Shown here: positions 1-7,722 of the stretch, piece by piece
How the letters are laid out: each line of letters starts with the position of its first letter
Numbering within the stretch: position 1 is the first letter of the stretch
From: Agromyces marinus
Lineage (GTDB): Bacteria > Actinomycetota > Actinomycetes > Actinomycetales > Microbacteriaceae
Reading direction: 5' to 3'
Assembly (NCBI RefSeq): GCF_021442325.1
Contig: NZ_CP087879.1
Span: 2,914,001-2,978,000, forward strand
DNA length: 64,000 nt
Translations under genes and position numbers: made by a program
The notes under the pieces: generated by a model
What the model saw: only the letters and a program-made list of their open reading frames with translations
Databases searched by the model: none
What the model was told of the DNA's origin: nothing

Positions 1-1395
1 CTGAAGCTCGTCGCGAATGCCGATCACGCCGACCGCGGTGCCGTCGACCTCGACGACCACGACCGTCATGCCCTCGGCTTCCATCCCGTGCGCGCGTTCG
101 GACAGGGAGCCCGGGTTCAGCCATCGGGTGCTCCCGACCCGCACGGCGGCGCCGTCGACCGTGCCGCCCAGGCCGTGGCCGGCATCCTCGGTGACCTCCG
201 TCGCGGTCGGGTGGTCGGGTGCGGCGGCCAGGATCGCGGATGCGAGAGGGTGGGTGCTCCCGGCCTCGAGCGACGCGGCTGTCCGGAGGACCAGGTCGCG
301 GTCGATCCCTGCGGTTCCGACGTCGACGACGTCGGGCCGGTTGCGGGTCAGCGTGCCGGTCTTGTCGAACGCGACCGTGCGGATCGAGCCGAGCCGCTCG
401 AATGCCGCACCCGACTTGATGACGACGCCGAAGCGGGTGGCCGCGCCGATCGCCGAGATCACGGTGACGGGCACCGCGATCGCCAGGGCGCACGGTGACG
501 CCGCGACCAGCACGACGAGGGCGCGTTCGGTCCACAGGCCCGGGTCGCCGACCAGGAACCCGAAGCCGACGATCAGCGTCGCCGCGATCAGGACCATCGG
601 GACCAGCGGCCGGGCGATGCGGTCGGCCAGCCGGGCCCGGTCGCCCTGCTTCGCCTGGGCCTGCTCGACGAGACGGACGATGGTCGTCAGCGAGTTGTCC
701 CGGCCGTCCGCGGTCGCCTCGATCCGGATCGACCCGGCCCCGTTGATCGAACCGGCCGGAACCGGGTCGCCGGGGGCGACCTCCACCGGAATCGACTCGC
801 CCGTGACCGCGGAGGTGTCGATGCTGCTGCGGCCGGCCACCACGACCCCGTCGGTGGCGACGCGCTCACCCGCACGGACGACGAGGATGTCGAGTTCGCG
901 GATCTGCGCAGCCGGGATCATGACCTCGCCGGAGCGTCGCGAGACCCGCGCCGTCTCGGGGATCAGCGAGAGCAGCGCACGCAGTCCGTGCCGCGCCCGA
1001 TCCAACGCGCGATCCTCGAGCGCCTCGGCGATCGAGAAGAGGAACGCCAGCGCGGCGGCTTCGCCGACGTGCCCCAGGAGCACCGCACCGACGGCGGCGA
1101 TCGTCATCAGGAGCCCGACGCCGAGCCCGCCCCGCATCAGGCGCCGAACCGCGCCGGGCACGAACGTCGCCGCACCCGCGAGCAGGCTGCCCGCGTGCGC
1201 GACCGTCGCCGGCCACCCGGCGCCCGCCCATTCGAGGCCGAACCCGAGTGCCAGCAGGACGCCCGAGACCATCGGGAGCAGCAGCGCACGATCCCGCCAC
1301 CACGGAACCATCTCGCGCGTCGGTTCGTCGGACGACATCGGTCGCGTGCCGGGGCCGTGCGGCGCCTCGTCGGGGCCGCAGCACTCCCGGCTCAC
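1..1395 (-). CDS. Heavy-metal P1B-type ATPase, C-terminus beyond window edge
   Basis: This is a membrane pump that would export a soft divalent metal using ATP. I see the A-domain TGES near residue 198, the transmembrane motif SPC near 300, the phosphorylation motif DKTGT with Asp near 344, and a His-Pro pair near 380, all marks of P1B pumps. SPC rather than CPC is typical of the P1B-4 group. The first 465 residues are present; the ATP-binding and last membrane segments lie outside. I chose the GTG start at 1395 because it overlaps the cmtR stop (GTGA) and adds a Cys-Cys and His-containing N-terminus that could bind metal; ATG 1338 is the alternative. By context (CmtR-CtpG pairing in mycobacteria) the substrate is probably Cd or Pb, but this is inferred. 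Confidence 0.9.
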   Translation of the reverse strand, partial: MSRECCGPDEAPHGPGTRPMSSDEPTREMVPWWRDRALLLPMVSGVLLALGFGLEWAGAGWPATVAHAGSLLAGAATFVPGAVRRLMRGGLGVGLLMTIAAVGAVLLGHVGEAAALAFLFSIAEALEDRALDRARHGLRALLSLIPETARVSRRSGEVMIPAAQIRELDILVVRAGERVATDGVVVAGRSSIDTSAVTGESIPVEVAPGDPVPAGSINGAGSIRIEATADGRDNSLTTIVRLVEQAQAKQGDRARLADRIARPLVPMVLIAATLIVGFGFLVGDPGLWTERALVVLVAASPCALAIAVPVTVISAIGAATRFGVVIKSGAAFERLGSIRTVAFDKTGTLTRNRPDVVDVGTAGIDRDLVLRTAASLEAGSTHPLASAILAAAPDHPTATEVTEDAGHGLGGTVDGAAVRVGSTRWLNPGSLSERAHGMEAEGMTVVVVEVDGTAVGVIGIRDELQ

Positions 1396-1751
1396 GCAGT
1401 GCCACCGATTCCGCAGCAGAGCGGAACGTCGCAGCCCTCGTCGCCACAGGGCGCGCCCTCATCGACCGCGAGCACGACGTCGAGCAGCGACGTCAACGCA
1501 CGCGTCAGGTGCGGATCGGAGATCTCGTACCGGGTGGCCCGCCCCTCGGGGATCGCGACCACGATCCCGCATCCGCGCAGGCAGCTCAGGTGATTCGACA
1601 CGTTGCTCCGCGAGAGTCCGAGGTCACGCGCCAGCCGGGCCGGATACCCCGGCTCCGCCAACAGGCTCAGCAGGATCCTCGAGCGCGTCGGATCGGCCAT
1701 CGCCCGGCCCAGCCGGTTCATCACGTCGACGCGCGGGGCAATAGTCAGCAT
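1392..1751 (-). CDS. cmtR: CmtR-type ArsR/SmtB metal-sensing repressor
   Basis: This 119-residue winged-helix protein would repress its own operon until Cd(II)/Pb(II) binds. The helix-turn-helix contains SRSNVSNHLSCLRGCG, and the three cysteines fall at residues 57, 61 and 102, the same numbers as the metal ligands of Mycobacterium tuberculosis CmtR. Further cysteines at 107, 112 and 113 extend the tail. The ATG at 1751 was preferred over an upstream in-frame ATG (1850) because a -10 element TATAGT ends 6 nt before it, which gives a leaderless transcript, and because the N-terminus then matches CmtR in length. It overlaps the ATPase start by 4 nt, so the two form one operon. Confidence 0.92.
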   Translation of the reverse strand: MLTIAPRVDVMNRLGRAMADPTRSRILLSLLAEPGYPARLARDLGLSRSNVSNHLSCLRGCGIVVAIPEGRATRYEISDPHLTRALTSLLDVVLAVDEGAPCGDEGCDVPLCCGIGGTA

Positions 1752-1778
1752 CCGATGACTATACAGCGACTGCTGTAC
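1752..1778 (-). promoter_or_regulatory. cmtR promoter with overlapping inverted-repeat operator
   Basis: Reading the minus strand, TATAGT (1758-1763) ends 6 nt before the cmtR ATG. The perfect inverted repeat TACAGC-N4-GCTGTA (1762-1777) overlaps this -10. It is well placed for autorepression by CmtR. The protein-site assignment is inferred from position. Confidence 0.7.
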
Positions 1779-1813
1779 TGATTCGCCGCCGCAGCCGAAA
1801 TGCGCGGATGCCG

Positions 1814-2182
1814 CTACGCCGGCGTCTGCTGGTGCGCCGCCACGTGCCACGCACCGTCGTCGTAGAGGTAGGTCGTCGACATGCGCAGGTCCGCGACCTC
1901 GTCACCACGACGTGCGACCGCACGGTAGGCCAGGATGCCGGCGCGCTCGCCGAGCCGGACGACCGCGGGTTCGTGGATCTCGTACGCGTCCCACGGCGCG
2001 GTCCCGCGGAACGCGGTGAGCACGTCGTCGCGGCCGAGCACGTCACCCTCGACGATCATCAGCGCGTCGCGGGTCATCGTGCGGGCGTAGTGCTCGCCGC
2101 CGCGGCCGGCGAGGATGGCGCGCCATCCGGTGTGCTCCTCGTGGAGGAGCCTGGCGGGAAGATCGTCGGTGATCTCGGTCAT
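1814..2182 (-). CDS. SnoaL/DUF4440-like small protein
   Basis: This 122-residue protein has the cone-shaped NTF2/SnoaL fold signature: an N-terminal helix, then a central segment around GRDDVLTAF and a C-terminal beta run ending in DGAWHVAAHQQ. Such proteins are small enzymes or ligand binders; the substrate cannot be read from sequence. It lies 17 nt downstream of the tetR-family gene on the same strand. It also has its own candidate -10 (TAGCGT, 2189-2194) ending 6 nt before the ATG, so it may be transcribed both with and without the regulator. Confidence 0.8.
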   Translation of the reverse strand: MTEITDDLPARLLHEEHTGWRAILAGRGGEHYARTMTRDALMIVEGDVLGRDDVLTAFRGTAPWDAYEIHEPAVVRLGERAGILAYRAVARRGDEVADLRMSTTYLYDDGAWHVAAHQQTPA

Positions 2183-2199
2183 GCCGACACGCTACGCCC

Positions 2200-2832
2200 T
2201 CAGTGGGCGATGGCCCAGCGACTCTGCTCCGGCGTGGGGCGGACCCGGGCGAGCGTTCCGGGGGCGAGACGGAGTCGGGCTTCGGCGACGCCGAGCGCCA
2301 TCCGATCGGCTTCGGCCTCGTCGATCAGTCCGAGCGCATGATGCTGCACCGCGATGCCGTCGATGACGGCGGTGAGTTCGCGAGCGTCGGCGTCCGGATC
2401 GGCGCTCGTGGCGTGGCCGGCGGCGACGAGCCGGCGGATGATGCCTGCGAGCCGTCCGTACGACTCACGCTGGTGCCGGGCGAGCGCGGCGTGCAGGTCC
2501 GGGTTGCGCGGCGCCTCGCTCCACGCGTCGACCCAGACGAGGTAGTGGTCGCGCGGGGTCGTCGTCAGCCAGTCGGCGAGTGCTGGGATCGGGTCGAGGC
2601 TCGTGGCGAGCTCTTCGTCCTCCTCCTCCTCCGCGATCACGGCCGCCTCGAACGCCTCGGCCACGAGCTGCTCGCGCGTGGAGAAGTAGTGGCGGATGAG
2701 GCCGTGCACGACCCCGACCTCGGCCGCGACGTCGCGGAGCGTGACGCGCGCGAACCCGTCGCGGGCGACCAGGCGCATGGTCGCGGCGATGATCTGCTCG
2801 CGGCGTTCGGCTGGGTCGAGTCGGGTGGCCAT
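2200..2832 (-). CDS. TetR-family transcriptional regulator
   Basis: This is a 210-residue repressor with an N-terminal TetR helix-turn-helix (residues about 10-55, including VTLRDVAAEVGVVHGLIRHYF) and a ligand-binding C-terminal domain of the BetI/TetR_C_6 kind. The ligand is unknown. A leaderless promoter precedes it, with -35 TTGTCC, a 17-nt spacer and -10 TAGCAT ending 6 nt before the ATG. The downstream SnoaL-like gene is the obvious co-transcribed partner and possible target. Confidence 0.9.
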   Translation of the reverse strand: MATRLDPAERREQIIAATMRLVARDGFARVTLRDVAAEVGVVHGLIRHYFSTREQLVAEAFEAAVIAEEEEDEELATSLDPIPALADWLTTTPRDHYLVWVDAWSEAPRNPDLHAALARHQRESYGRLAGIIRRLVAAGHATSADPDADARELTAVIDGIAVQHHALGLIDEAEADRMALGVAEARLRLAPGTLARVRPTPEQSRWAIAH

Positions 2833-2838
2833 CCGGCA

Positions 2839-2867
2839 ATGCTACGGCCTGGTGTCCGGCTGGACAA
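2839..2867 (-). promoter_or_regulatory. tetR-family promoter and self-operator
   Basis: On the minus strand, TTGTCC (2862-2867), 17 nt and TAGCAT (2839-2844) form a good SigA-type promoter. The inverted repeat TGTCC-N4-GGACA (2853-2866) overlaps the -35, the usual position for TetR autorepression. Binding is inferred. Confidence 0.65.
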
Positions 2868-2882
2868 CGGATGGCCCCGCGC

Positions 2883-3566
2883 TCACCCGCGGGCGTGCCG
2901 TCGGGCCCACTCCTGCATGACGATCGCGGCGGCCGCGGCCGCATTGATCGAACGCGTCGATCCGTACTGCGTGATCTCGACGACACGGTCGGCCGCCTCG
3001 AGCGCCTCGGGGCTGAGGCCCGGGCCCTCCTGGCCGAAGAGCAGCACGCAGCGTTCGGGCAGCGCGGCGAGGTCGACCGGCTCGGACCCCTCGACGTTGT
3101 CCACGGCGATCACGGGCAGCCCCTCGGCGCGCGCCCAGCCGACGAAGTCCGCGACGTCGGGATGGTGCATGAGGTGCTGGTACCGGTCCGTGACCATCGC
3201 GCCGCGCTTGTTCCACCTGCGGCGGCCGACGATGTGGACGGTCTGCGCGGCGAACGCGTTCGCGGTCCGGACGATGGAGCCGATGTTCAGGTCGTGCTGC
3301 CAGTTCTCGATCGCGACGTGGAACGGGTGCCGCCGCTCGTCGAGGTCCGCGACGATCGCCTCGAGGCGCCAGTAGCGGTACCGGTCGACGACGTTGCGGC
3401 GGTCGCCGTGCGCGAGCAGGTCCGGGTCCAGGCGCGGGTCGTCGGGCCAGGCCGCGCGACCGCCGGGCCAGGGTCCGACGCCGTGCTCGGGCAGGTGCGG
3501 CTCGTCGTGCGACTCGTGCCCGGGGCGCGGCGCGTCGGGCGCGGCATCCGCTCGGTCGTCGGTCAC
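2883..3566 (-). CDS. SpoU-family RNA 2'-O-methyltransferase
   Basis: This is an SPOUT-class methyltransferase that uses S-adenosylmethionine on a ribose of rRNA or tRNA. The trefoil-knot motifs are visible: an N-terminal substrate motif with NIGSIVRTANAFAA, a central LLFGQEGPGLS, and the C-terminal knot around STRSINAAAAAAIVMQEW. The GTG at 3566 (227 residues) was chosen because TAGCGT ends 7 nt before it. The longer open frame starting at 3719 would overlap the divergent mntH promoter. The exact RNA site cannot be told. Confidence 0.88.
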   Translation of the reverse strand: MTDDRADAAPDAPRPGHESHDEPHLPEHGVGPWPGGRAAWPDDPRLDPDLLAHGDRRNVVDRYRYWRLEAIVADLDERRHPFHVAIENWQHDLNIGSIVRTANAFAAQTVHIVGRRRWNKRGAMVTDRYQHLMHHPDVADFVGWARAEGLPVIAVDNVEGSEPVDLAALPERCVLLFGQEGPGLSPEALEAADRVVEITQYGSTRSINAAAAAAIVMQEWARRHARG

Positions 3567-3649
3567 GCAGGCCACGCTACCCGGCCGAGCCCGGGAGGCT
3601 CGTTCGGGGGCGCCGTGCGAACGCCTGATCCGCGATGCGACCGGGCGGG

Positions 3650-3693
3650 TTTTCGGTGGCCCGAAAACTCTGTACGATTTCGGCATGCCGAAA
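3650..3693 (+). promoter_or_regulatory. Two inverted repeats, candidate MntR boxes at mntH
   Basis: TTTTCGG-N4-CCGAAAA (3650-3667) and the perfect 16-bp palindrome TTTCGGCATGCCGAAA (3678-3693) share the core TTTCGG-N4-CCGAAA, with centres 27 bp apart. The second spans the mntH ATG itself. The -10 TACGAT (3673-3678) lies between them and ends 6 nt before the ATG, so the transcript would be leaderless. Regulation by the neighbouring MntR is inferred. Confidence 0.7.
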
Positions 3694-5013
3694 AGCCCAG
3701 TCGACGCCGAGACCCGCACCGACGACCGCCCCGCCGACGCGCGCCCGGCATCGGTCGCCCGCCTCGCCTGGCTGATCGGCCCCGCCCTCGTGGCCGGCGT
3801 CGCCTACCTCGATCCCGGCAACGTCGCCAGCAACATGACCGCCGGGGCGCTGTACGGCTACCTCCTCGTCTGGGTCGTCGTCATCGGCAACGTCATGGCC
3901 TGGCTCATCCAGTACCTGTCGGCGAAACTCGGCATCGTCACCGGCGAGAGCCTCCCCGAGGTGCTCGGGCGGCGCATCCGCAACCGGTGGGGGCGCCGAG
4001 CCTACTGGCTGCAGGCCGAACTCGTCGCGATGGCCACCGACCTCGCGGAGGTCATCGGCGGCGCCGTCGCCCTGAACCTGCTCTTCGGCATCCCCCTGCT
4101 CTGGGGCGGCCTCATCACGGGAACCGTCTCGCTCGGCCTCCTCGTCCTGCAGAGCAGGCGCGGCCCGCGCACCTTCGAGTTCGTCATCATGGGCCTGCTC
4201 GTGATCATCGCCGTCGGATTCTCCGTCGGCGTCTTCATCGCCCCACCCGACCCCGGCGGGTTCGCCGCCGGACTCGTCCCCCGCTTCGAGGACGCCAACT
4301 CGGTCCTGCTCGCGGCATCCATCCTCGGAGCCACGATCATGCCGCACGCCATCTACGCGCACTCCGCGCTCAGCCGCGACCGCTTCGTCGCCGGGCGCGG
4401 GCCCGGCCGGCACGAGCGCGTCCGGGTCGCCCTCGAGCCCGGCACCGCGACCGACCTCCCCACCGACCGGCTCGTCCGGGCGACCCGATGGGACGTCACC
4501 ATCGCGATGGCCATCGCCGGCACCGTGAACCTCTGCATCCTCCTGCTGGCCGCGGTGAACCTCGCCGGCGTCGACGGCACCGACAGTCTCGAGGGCGCGT
4601 ACGCCGCGCTCGACTCGGCCCTCGGGCCCGTCATCGCCACGCTCTTCGCCGTGGGGCTGCTCGCCTCGGGCCTCGCCTCAACCTCGGTCGGCGCCTACGC
4701 GGGCGCCGAGATCATGCACGGGCTGCTGCACGTGCGCATCCCGATCGTCACGCGCCGGATCATCACCCTCGTCCCGGCCCTCGCGATCCTCGCCCTCGGA
4801 TTCGATCCGACGCTCTCGCTCGTGCTCAGCCAGGTCGTGCTCTCGTTCGGCATCCCGTTCGCGCTCGTGCCGCTCGTCGCACTCACCGCGCGCGCCGGAG
4901 TGCTGGGGCGATGGCGCAACCACTGGGCGACCACGCTCGCGGGCATCGGCGCGTCGATCTTCCTCATCACGCTGAACACCGTACTGCTCTGGCTCGTCTT
5001 CACGGGCGCCTGA
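3685..5013 (+). CDS. mntH: Nramp-family Mn(II)/H+ importer
   Basis: This integral membrane protein of 442 residues would import manganese (or iron) with protons. The family's metal-binding motifs are visible: DPGN in helix 1 (near residue 40) and MPHAIYAHSA in helix 6 (near residue 220). About eleven hydrophobic segments are present, the usual number. A charged insertion with several Arg and His (near 235-270) separates helices 6 and 7. The ATG at 3685 follows -10 TACGAT. The Mn-sensor gene mntR follows after a short gap, which supports manganese as substrate. Confidence 0.93.
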   Translation: MPKSPVDAETRTDDRPADARPASVARLAWLIGPALVAGVAYLDPGNVASNMTAGALYGYLLVWVVVIGNVMAWLIQYLSAKLGIVTGESLPEVLGRRIRNRWGRRAYWLQAELVAMATDLAEVIGGAVALNLLFGIPLLWGGLITGTVSLGLLVLQSRRGPRTFEFVIMGLLVIIAVGFSVGVFIAPPDPGGFAAGLVPRFEDANSVLLAASILGATIMPHAIYAHSALSRDRFVAGRGPGRHERVRVALEPGTATDLPTDRLVRATRWDVTIAMAIAGTVNLCILLLAAVNLAGVDGTDSLEGAYAALDSALGPVIATLFAVGLLASGLASTSVGAYAGAEIMHGLLHVRIPIVTRRIITLVPALAILALGFDPTLSLVLSQVVLSFGIPFALVPLVALTARAGVLGRWRNHWATTLAGIGASIFLITLNTVLLWLVFTGA

Positions 5014-5047
5014 CACGCGACGGGCTCCCGGCGGTATCCTGAGGCCG

Positions 5048-5704
5048 ATGCCCGCCGCACACAGTCCCGCCGTCGAGGACTACCTCAAGACGGTGTACGC
5101 CCACACCGAGTGGCAACCGGAGGCGATCACGCCCTCCGCACTCGCCGCCGCGCTCGGCGTCGCGCCGTCCTCGGTCACCGAGATGGTCAAGAAGATGGCC
5201 GCGCAGGGGCTCGTTCAGCACGTGCCCTACGGTGCGGTGCGCCTCACCGACGACGGTCGGTCCCGCGCCCTGGCCGTGGTGCGCCGGCACCGGCTCATCG
5301 AGACGTGGCTCGTGCGCGAGATGGGCTACGCCTGGGACGAGGTGCACGACGAGGCCGAGATCCTCGAACACGCCCTGTCCGACCGGCTCCTCGAGGCGAT
5401 CGACCACCGGCTCGGCCGGCCCGACCGCGATCCGCACGGCGACGCCATCCCGCGCGCCGACGGCAGCATCGCGACCGAACCGGCCGTCCGCCTCGACGAG
5501 GCGTCCGCGGGGCACGCGGGCCGGGTCATCCGCATCAGCGACCGCGATCCCGCCGTCCTGCGCGACCTCGACGCCGCCGGCGTCGGCCCCGGGAGCGAAG
5601 TGCGGGTGACGGATGCCGCGGGCAGCTCCATCCGCGTCACGGTCGCCGGGTCCGCCCGCGCGATCACCCGCGACGCGGCATCCGGGATCTGGGTGAGCGC
5701 ATGA
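5048..5704 (+). CDS. mntR: DtxR-family manganese regulator MntR
   Basis: This is a 218-residue metal-activated repressor. It has an N-terminal winged helix (SALAAALGVAPSSVTEMVKKM), the metal-binding dimerisation helix containing HDEAEILEHALSD, and a C-terminal SH3/FeoA-like domain (about 145-215). In iron sensors of the family the residue before the EH pair region is Cys (Cys102 of DtxR/IdeR); here it is Glu, as in Mn-specific MntR. A -10 TATCCT ends 7 nt before the ATG. It sits just after mntH and overlaps the next gene by 4 nt. Confidence 0.92.
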   Translation: MPAAHSPAVEDYLKTVYAHTEWQPEAITPSALAAALGVAPSSVTEMVKKMAAQGLVQHVPYGAVRLTDDGRSRALAVVRRHRLIETWLVREMGYAWDEVHDEAEILEHALSDRLLEAIDHRLGRPDRDPHGDAIPRADGSIATEPAVRLDEASAGHAGRVIRISDRDPAVLRDLDAAGVGPGSEVRVTDAAGSSIRVTVAGSARAITRDAASGIWVSA

Positions 5705-6054
5705 CCTCGACGAACGCACCCGTACCCGCCCCGGCGCCGTCCGGCACCGGGTGCCTGGAGTGCATCGCGCACGACGGCTGGTGGTGGCACCTGCGCCGGT
5801 GCGTGACCTGCGGCATGGTCGGATGCTGCGACTCGTCCCCGGCACAGCACGCGAGTCGCCACGCGCGCGAGACGGGCCACGCCGTCGCGGCGTCATTCGA
5901 ACCCGGCGAGGAATGGTGGTGGGACTACGCGGAGGGGCACAGCGCGAAGCGCGGTCCGCTCGAGCCGCCACGGTGGCGACCCGAGGACCAGGCCTCACCC
6001 GGCCCCGAGGGCCGCGTGCCCGAGAACTGGCGGGACCTGCTCAACGAGCCGTGA
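5701..6054 (+). CDS. UBP-type zinc-finger protein
   Basis: This 117-residue protein carries a ZnF-UBP domain: paired cysteines at the start (GCLECIAHDG), then RRCVTCGMVGCCD, then His residues in the segment ASRHARETGHAV. The C-terminal third is acidic and rich in Trp and Pro (EEWWWDYAEG). Bacterial members have no known ubiquitin role and their function is unknown. The start ATG overlaps the mntR stop (ATGA), so it is translated from the same message. No sequence feature links it directly to metal regulation. Confidence 0.88.
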   Translation: MTSTNAPVPAPAPSGTGCLECIAHDGWWWHLRRCVTCGMVGCCDSSPAQHASRHARETGHAVAASFEPGEEWWWDYAEGHSAKRGPLEPPRWRPEDQASPGPEGRVPENWRDLLNEP

Positions 6055-6074
6055 GCCCGCCATAGGCTGGCTGC

Positions 6075-6872
6075 ATGGCGAAGCGCGATGAGGTCGAGGC
6101 CTGGCTGACCGACATGGACGGCGTGCTGGTGCACGAGAACCATCCGCTGCCCGGCGCGGCCGAGCTCCTGCAGCAGTGGGAGGACCAGGGCACGCCCTAC
6201 CTCGTGCTCACGAACAACTCGATCTTCACCGCACGCGACCTGTCCGCCCGGCTGCGGGCTTCCGGGTTGAACGTGCCCGAGGAACGCATCTGGACCTCGG
6301 CGCTCGCGACCGCGGACTTCCTCCAGCAGCAGCTTCCGGGCGGATCGGCCTTCGTGATCGGCGAGGCTGGCATCCTCACCGCACTGCACGACGCGGGCTT
6401 CGTGATGACCGAGACCGACCCGGACTTCGTCGTCGTCGGCGAGACGCGCAACTACTCGTTCGAGGCGATCACGAAGGCGATCCGCCTGATCGGCTCGGGC
6501 GCGCGCTTCATCGTCACCAACCCCGATGCCACCGGGCCGTCGGCGGAGGGGCCGCTGCCCGCGACCGGGGCGATCGCCGCGCTCATCACGAAGGCGACCG
6601 GCAGGGAGCCCTACGTCGTCGGCAAGCCCAACCCGATGATGTTCCGGTCCGCGCTGAACAAGATCGGTGCGCATTCCGAGCACACCGCGATGATCGGCGA
6701 CCGGATGGACACCGACATCGTCGCCGGCATCGAGGCGGGCCTGCACACCGTGCTCGTGCTCACCGGCATCAGCGACGCAGCCGAGATCGAGAAGTACCCG
6801 TTCCGGCCGGACGAGATCCTCGACGGCGTGTCCGAACTCGTCGCGAACGGCCCCCTCGAGACCGAGCTCTGA
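6075..6872 (+). CDS. HAD-IIA family phosphatase (NagD/UmpH-like)
   Basis: This 265-residue cytosolic phosphohydrolase has motif I DMDGVL with both nucleophile-region Asp residues near 14-16, motif II LTNNS, a cap domain, the conserved Lys in VGKPNPMMF near 190, and motif IV IGDRMDTDI near 215. Such enzymes dephosphorylate nucleotides, sugar phosphates or phosphoglycolate; the substrate is not clear. -10 TAGGCT (6063-6068) ends 6 nt before the ATG, so it has its own leaderless promoter although it closely follows the zinc-finger gene. Confidence 0.9.
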   Translation: MAKRDEVEAWLTDMDGVLVHENHPLPGAAELLQQWEDQGTPYLVLTNNSIFTARDLSARLRASGLNVPEERIWTSALATADFLQQQLPGGSAFVIGEAGILTALHDAGFVMTETDPDFVVVGETRNYSFEAITKAIRLIGSGARFIVTNPDATGPSAEGPLPATGAIAALITKATGREPYVVGKPNPMMFRSALNKIGAHSEHTAMIGDRMDTDIVAGIEAGLHTVLVLTGISDAAEIEKYPFRPDEILDGVSELVANGPLETEL

Positions 6873-6904
6873 TCGGGGGCCGTCCCCGGCGACGGGGCGA
6901 TCAG
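6869..6904. terminator. Hairpin between convergent genes
   Basis: CTGATCG (6869-6875) pairs with CGATCAG (6898-6904), and inside it CCGTC pairs with GACGG. The stem includes both stop codons of the HAD gene and of potC. There is no T-run on either strand, so it is only a candidate bidirectional terminator. Confidence 0.5.
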
Positions 6905-7713
6905 TCGCGGTCGCCGACCTCGCGTGACAGCCGCTGCGACGCCCACACCGGCAGCAGCGAGAAGAGGATCACCACGGTCGCCACGACGTTGACCATGCTG
7001 GCCTCGTTCGGGCGTGCCATCTGGTTCATCATCCACAGCGGCAGCGTGTCCACGCCGGGCGGAGCCGTGAAGATGGTCACGACGAGCTCGTCGAAGGAGA
7101 GGGCGAAGGCGAGGATGCCGCCGGCGATGAACGCCGACCGGAACTGCGGGAACGTGATGAGCCGGAAGGTCTGCCACGGAGTCGCCCCGAGATCGCGCGA
7201 GGCCTCCTCGATGTTGGGGCTCATGCGCCGCAGGCGCGCCAGCACGTTGTTGAACACCATGACGATGCAGAAGGTCGCGTGCGCGATGATCATCCCCGCA
7301 TAGCCGACGTGGATGCCGACCGGCTCGAGGAGCTGGTTGTAGGTGTTGTTGAGCGCGACACCGGTCACCACTCCTGGCAGTGCGATGGGGAGCACGACCA
7401 GGAGGTTGACGCTCTGCTTCCCGAAGAACGAGTACCGCTGCAGCGCGAAGGCCACGAGGGTGCCCAGCAGGAGCGCGATCACGGTCGCTCCGAGGCCGAC
7501 CAGCACCGAGTTCAGCAGTGCCGCGCGAATGGGCTCGCTGACGAGCGCCTTGCCCCACCACTCGAGTGAGAAGCCCCGGATGGGCCAGCTGGCGATGCGG
7601 GCCTCGTTGAACGAGTTGAGCATCACGAGCAGGAGCGGCACGTACATGAAGATCAGCACGGCGACGACGATGACGCCGAGGCCGACCTTCGCACCGCGGG
7701 TGAGTCTGAGCAC
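6901..7713 (-). CDS. potC: Polyamine-type ABC transporter permease PotC
   Basis: This is an inner-membrane permease of 270 residues with six hydrophobic segments and the ATPase-contacting EAA loop (EEASRDLGATPWQTFRLITF, about 165-185). It would pair with PotB to move spermidine, putrescine or a similar cation. The GTG start at 7713 has GGAGG 5 nt upstream and comes 9 nt after the potB stop. It is the last gene of the potA-potD-potB-potC operon. Confidence 0.9.
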   Translation of the reverse strand: MLRLTRGAKVGLGVIVVAVLIFMYVPLLLVMLNSFNEARIASWPIRGFSLEWWGKALVSEPIRAALLNSVLVGLGATVIALLLGTLVAFALQRYSFFGKQSVNLLVVLPIALPGVVTGVALNNTYNQLLEPVGIHVGYAGMIIAHATFCIVMVFNNVLARLRRMSPNIEEASRDLGATPWQTFRLITFPQFRSAFIAGGILAFALSFDELVVTIFTAPPGVDTLPLWMMNQMARPNEASMVNVVATVVILFSLLPVWASQRLSREVGDRD

Positions 7714-7722
7714 GATGACCTC

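Noticed and set aside
2871-5042. Very long plus-strand open frame (about 723 codons)
   Set aside because: Its Arg/Pro/His-rich translation is typical of an off-frame shadow; mntH and the SpoU gene explain the region.
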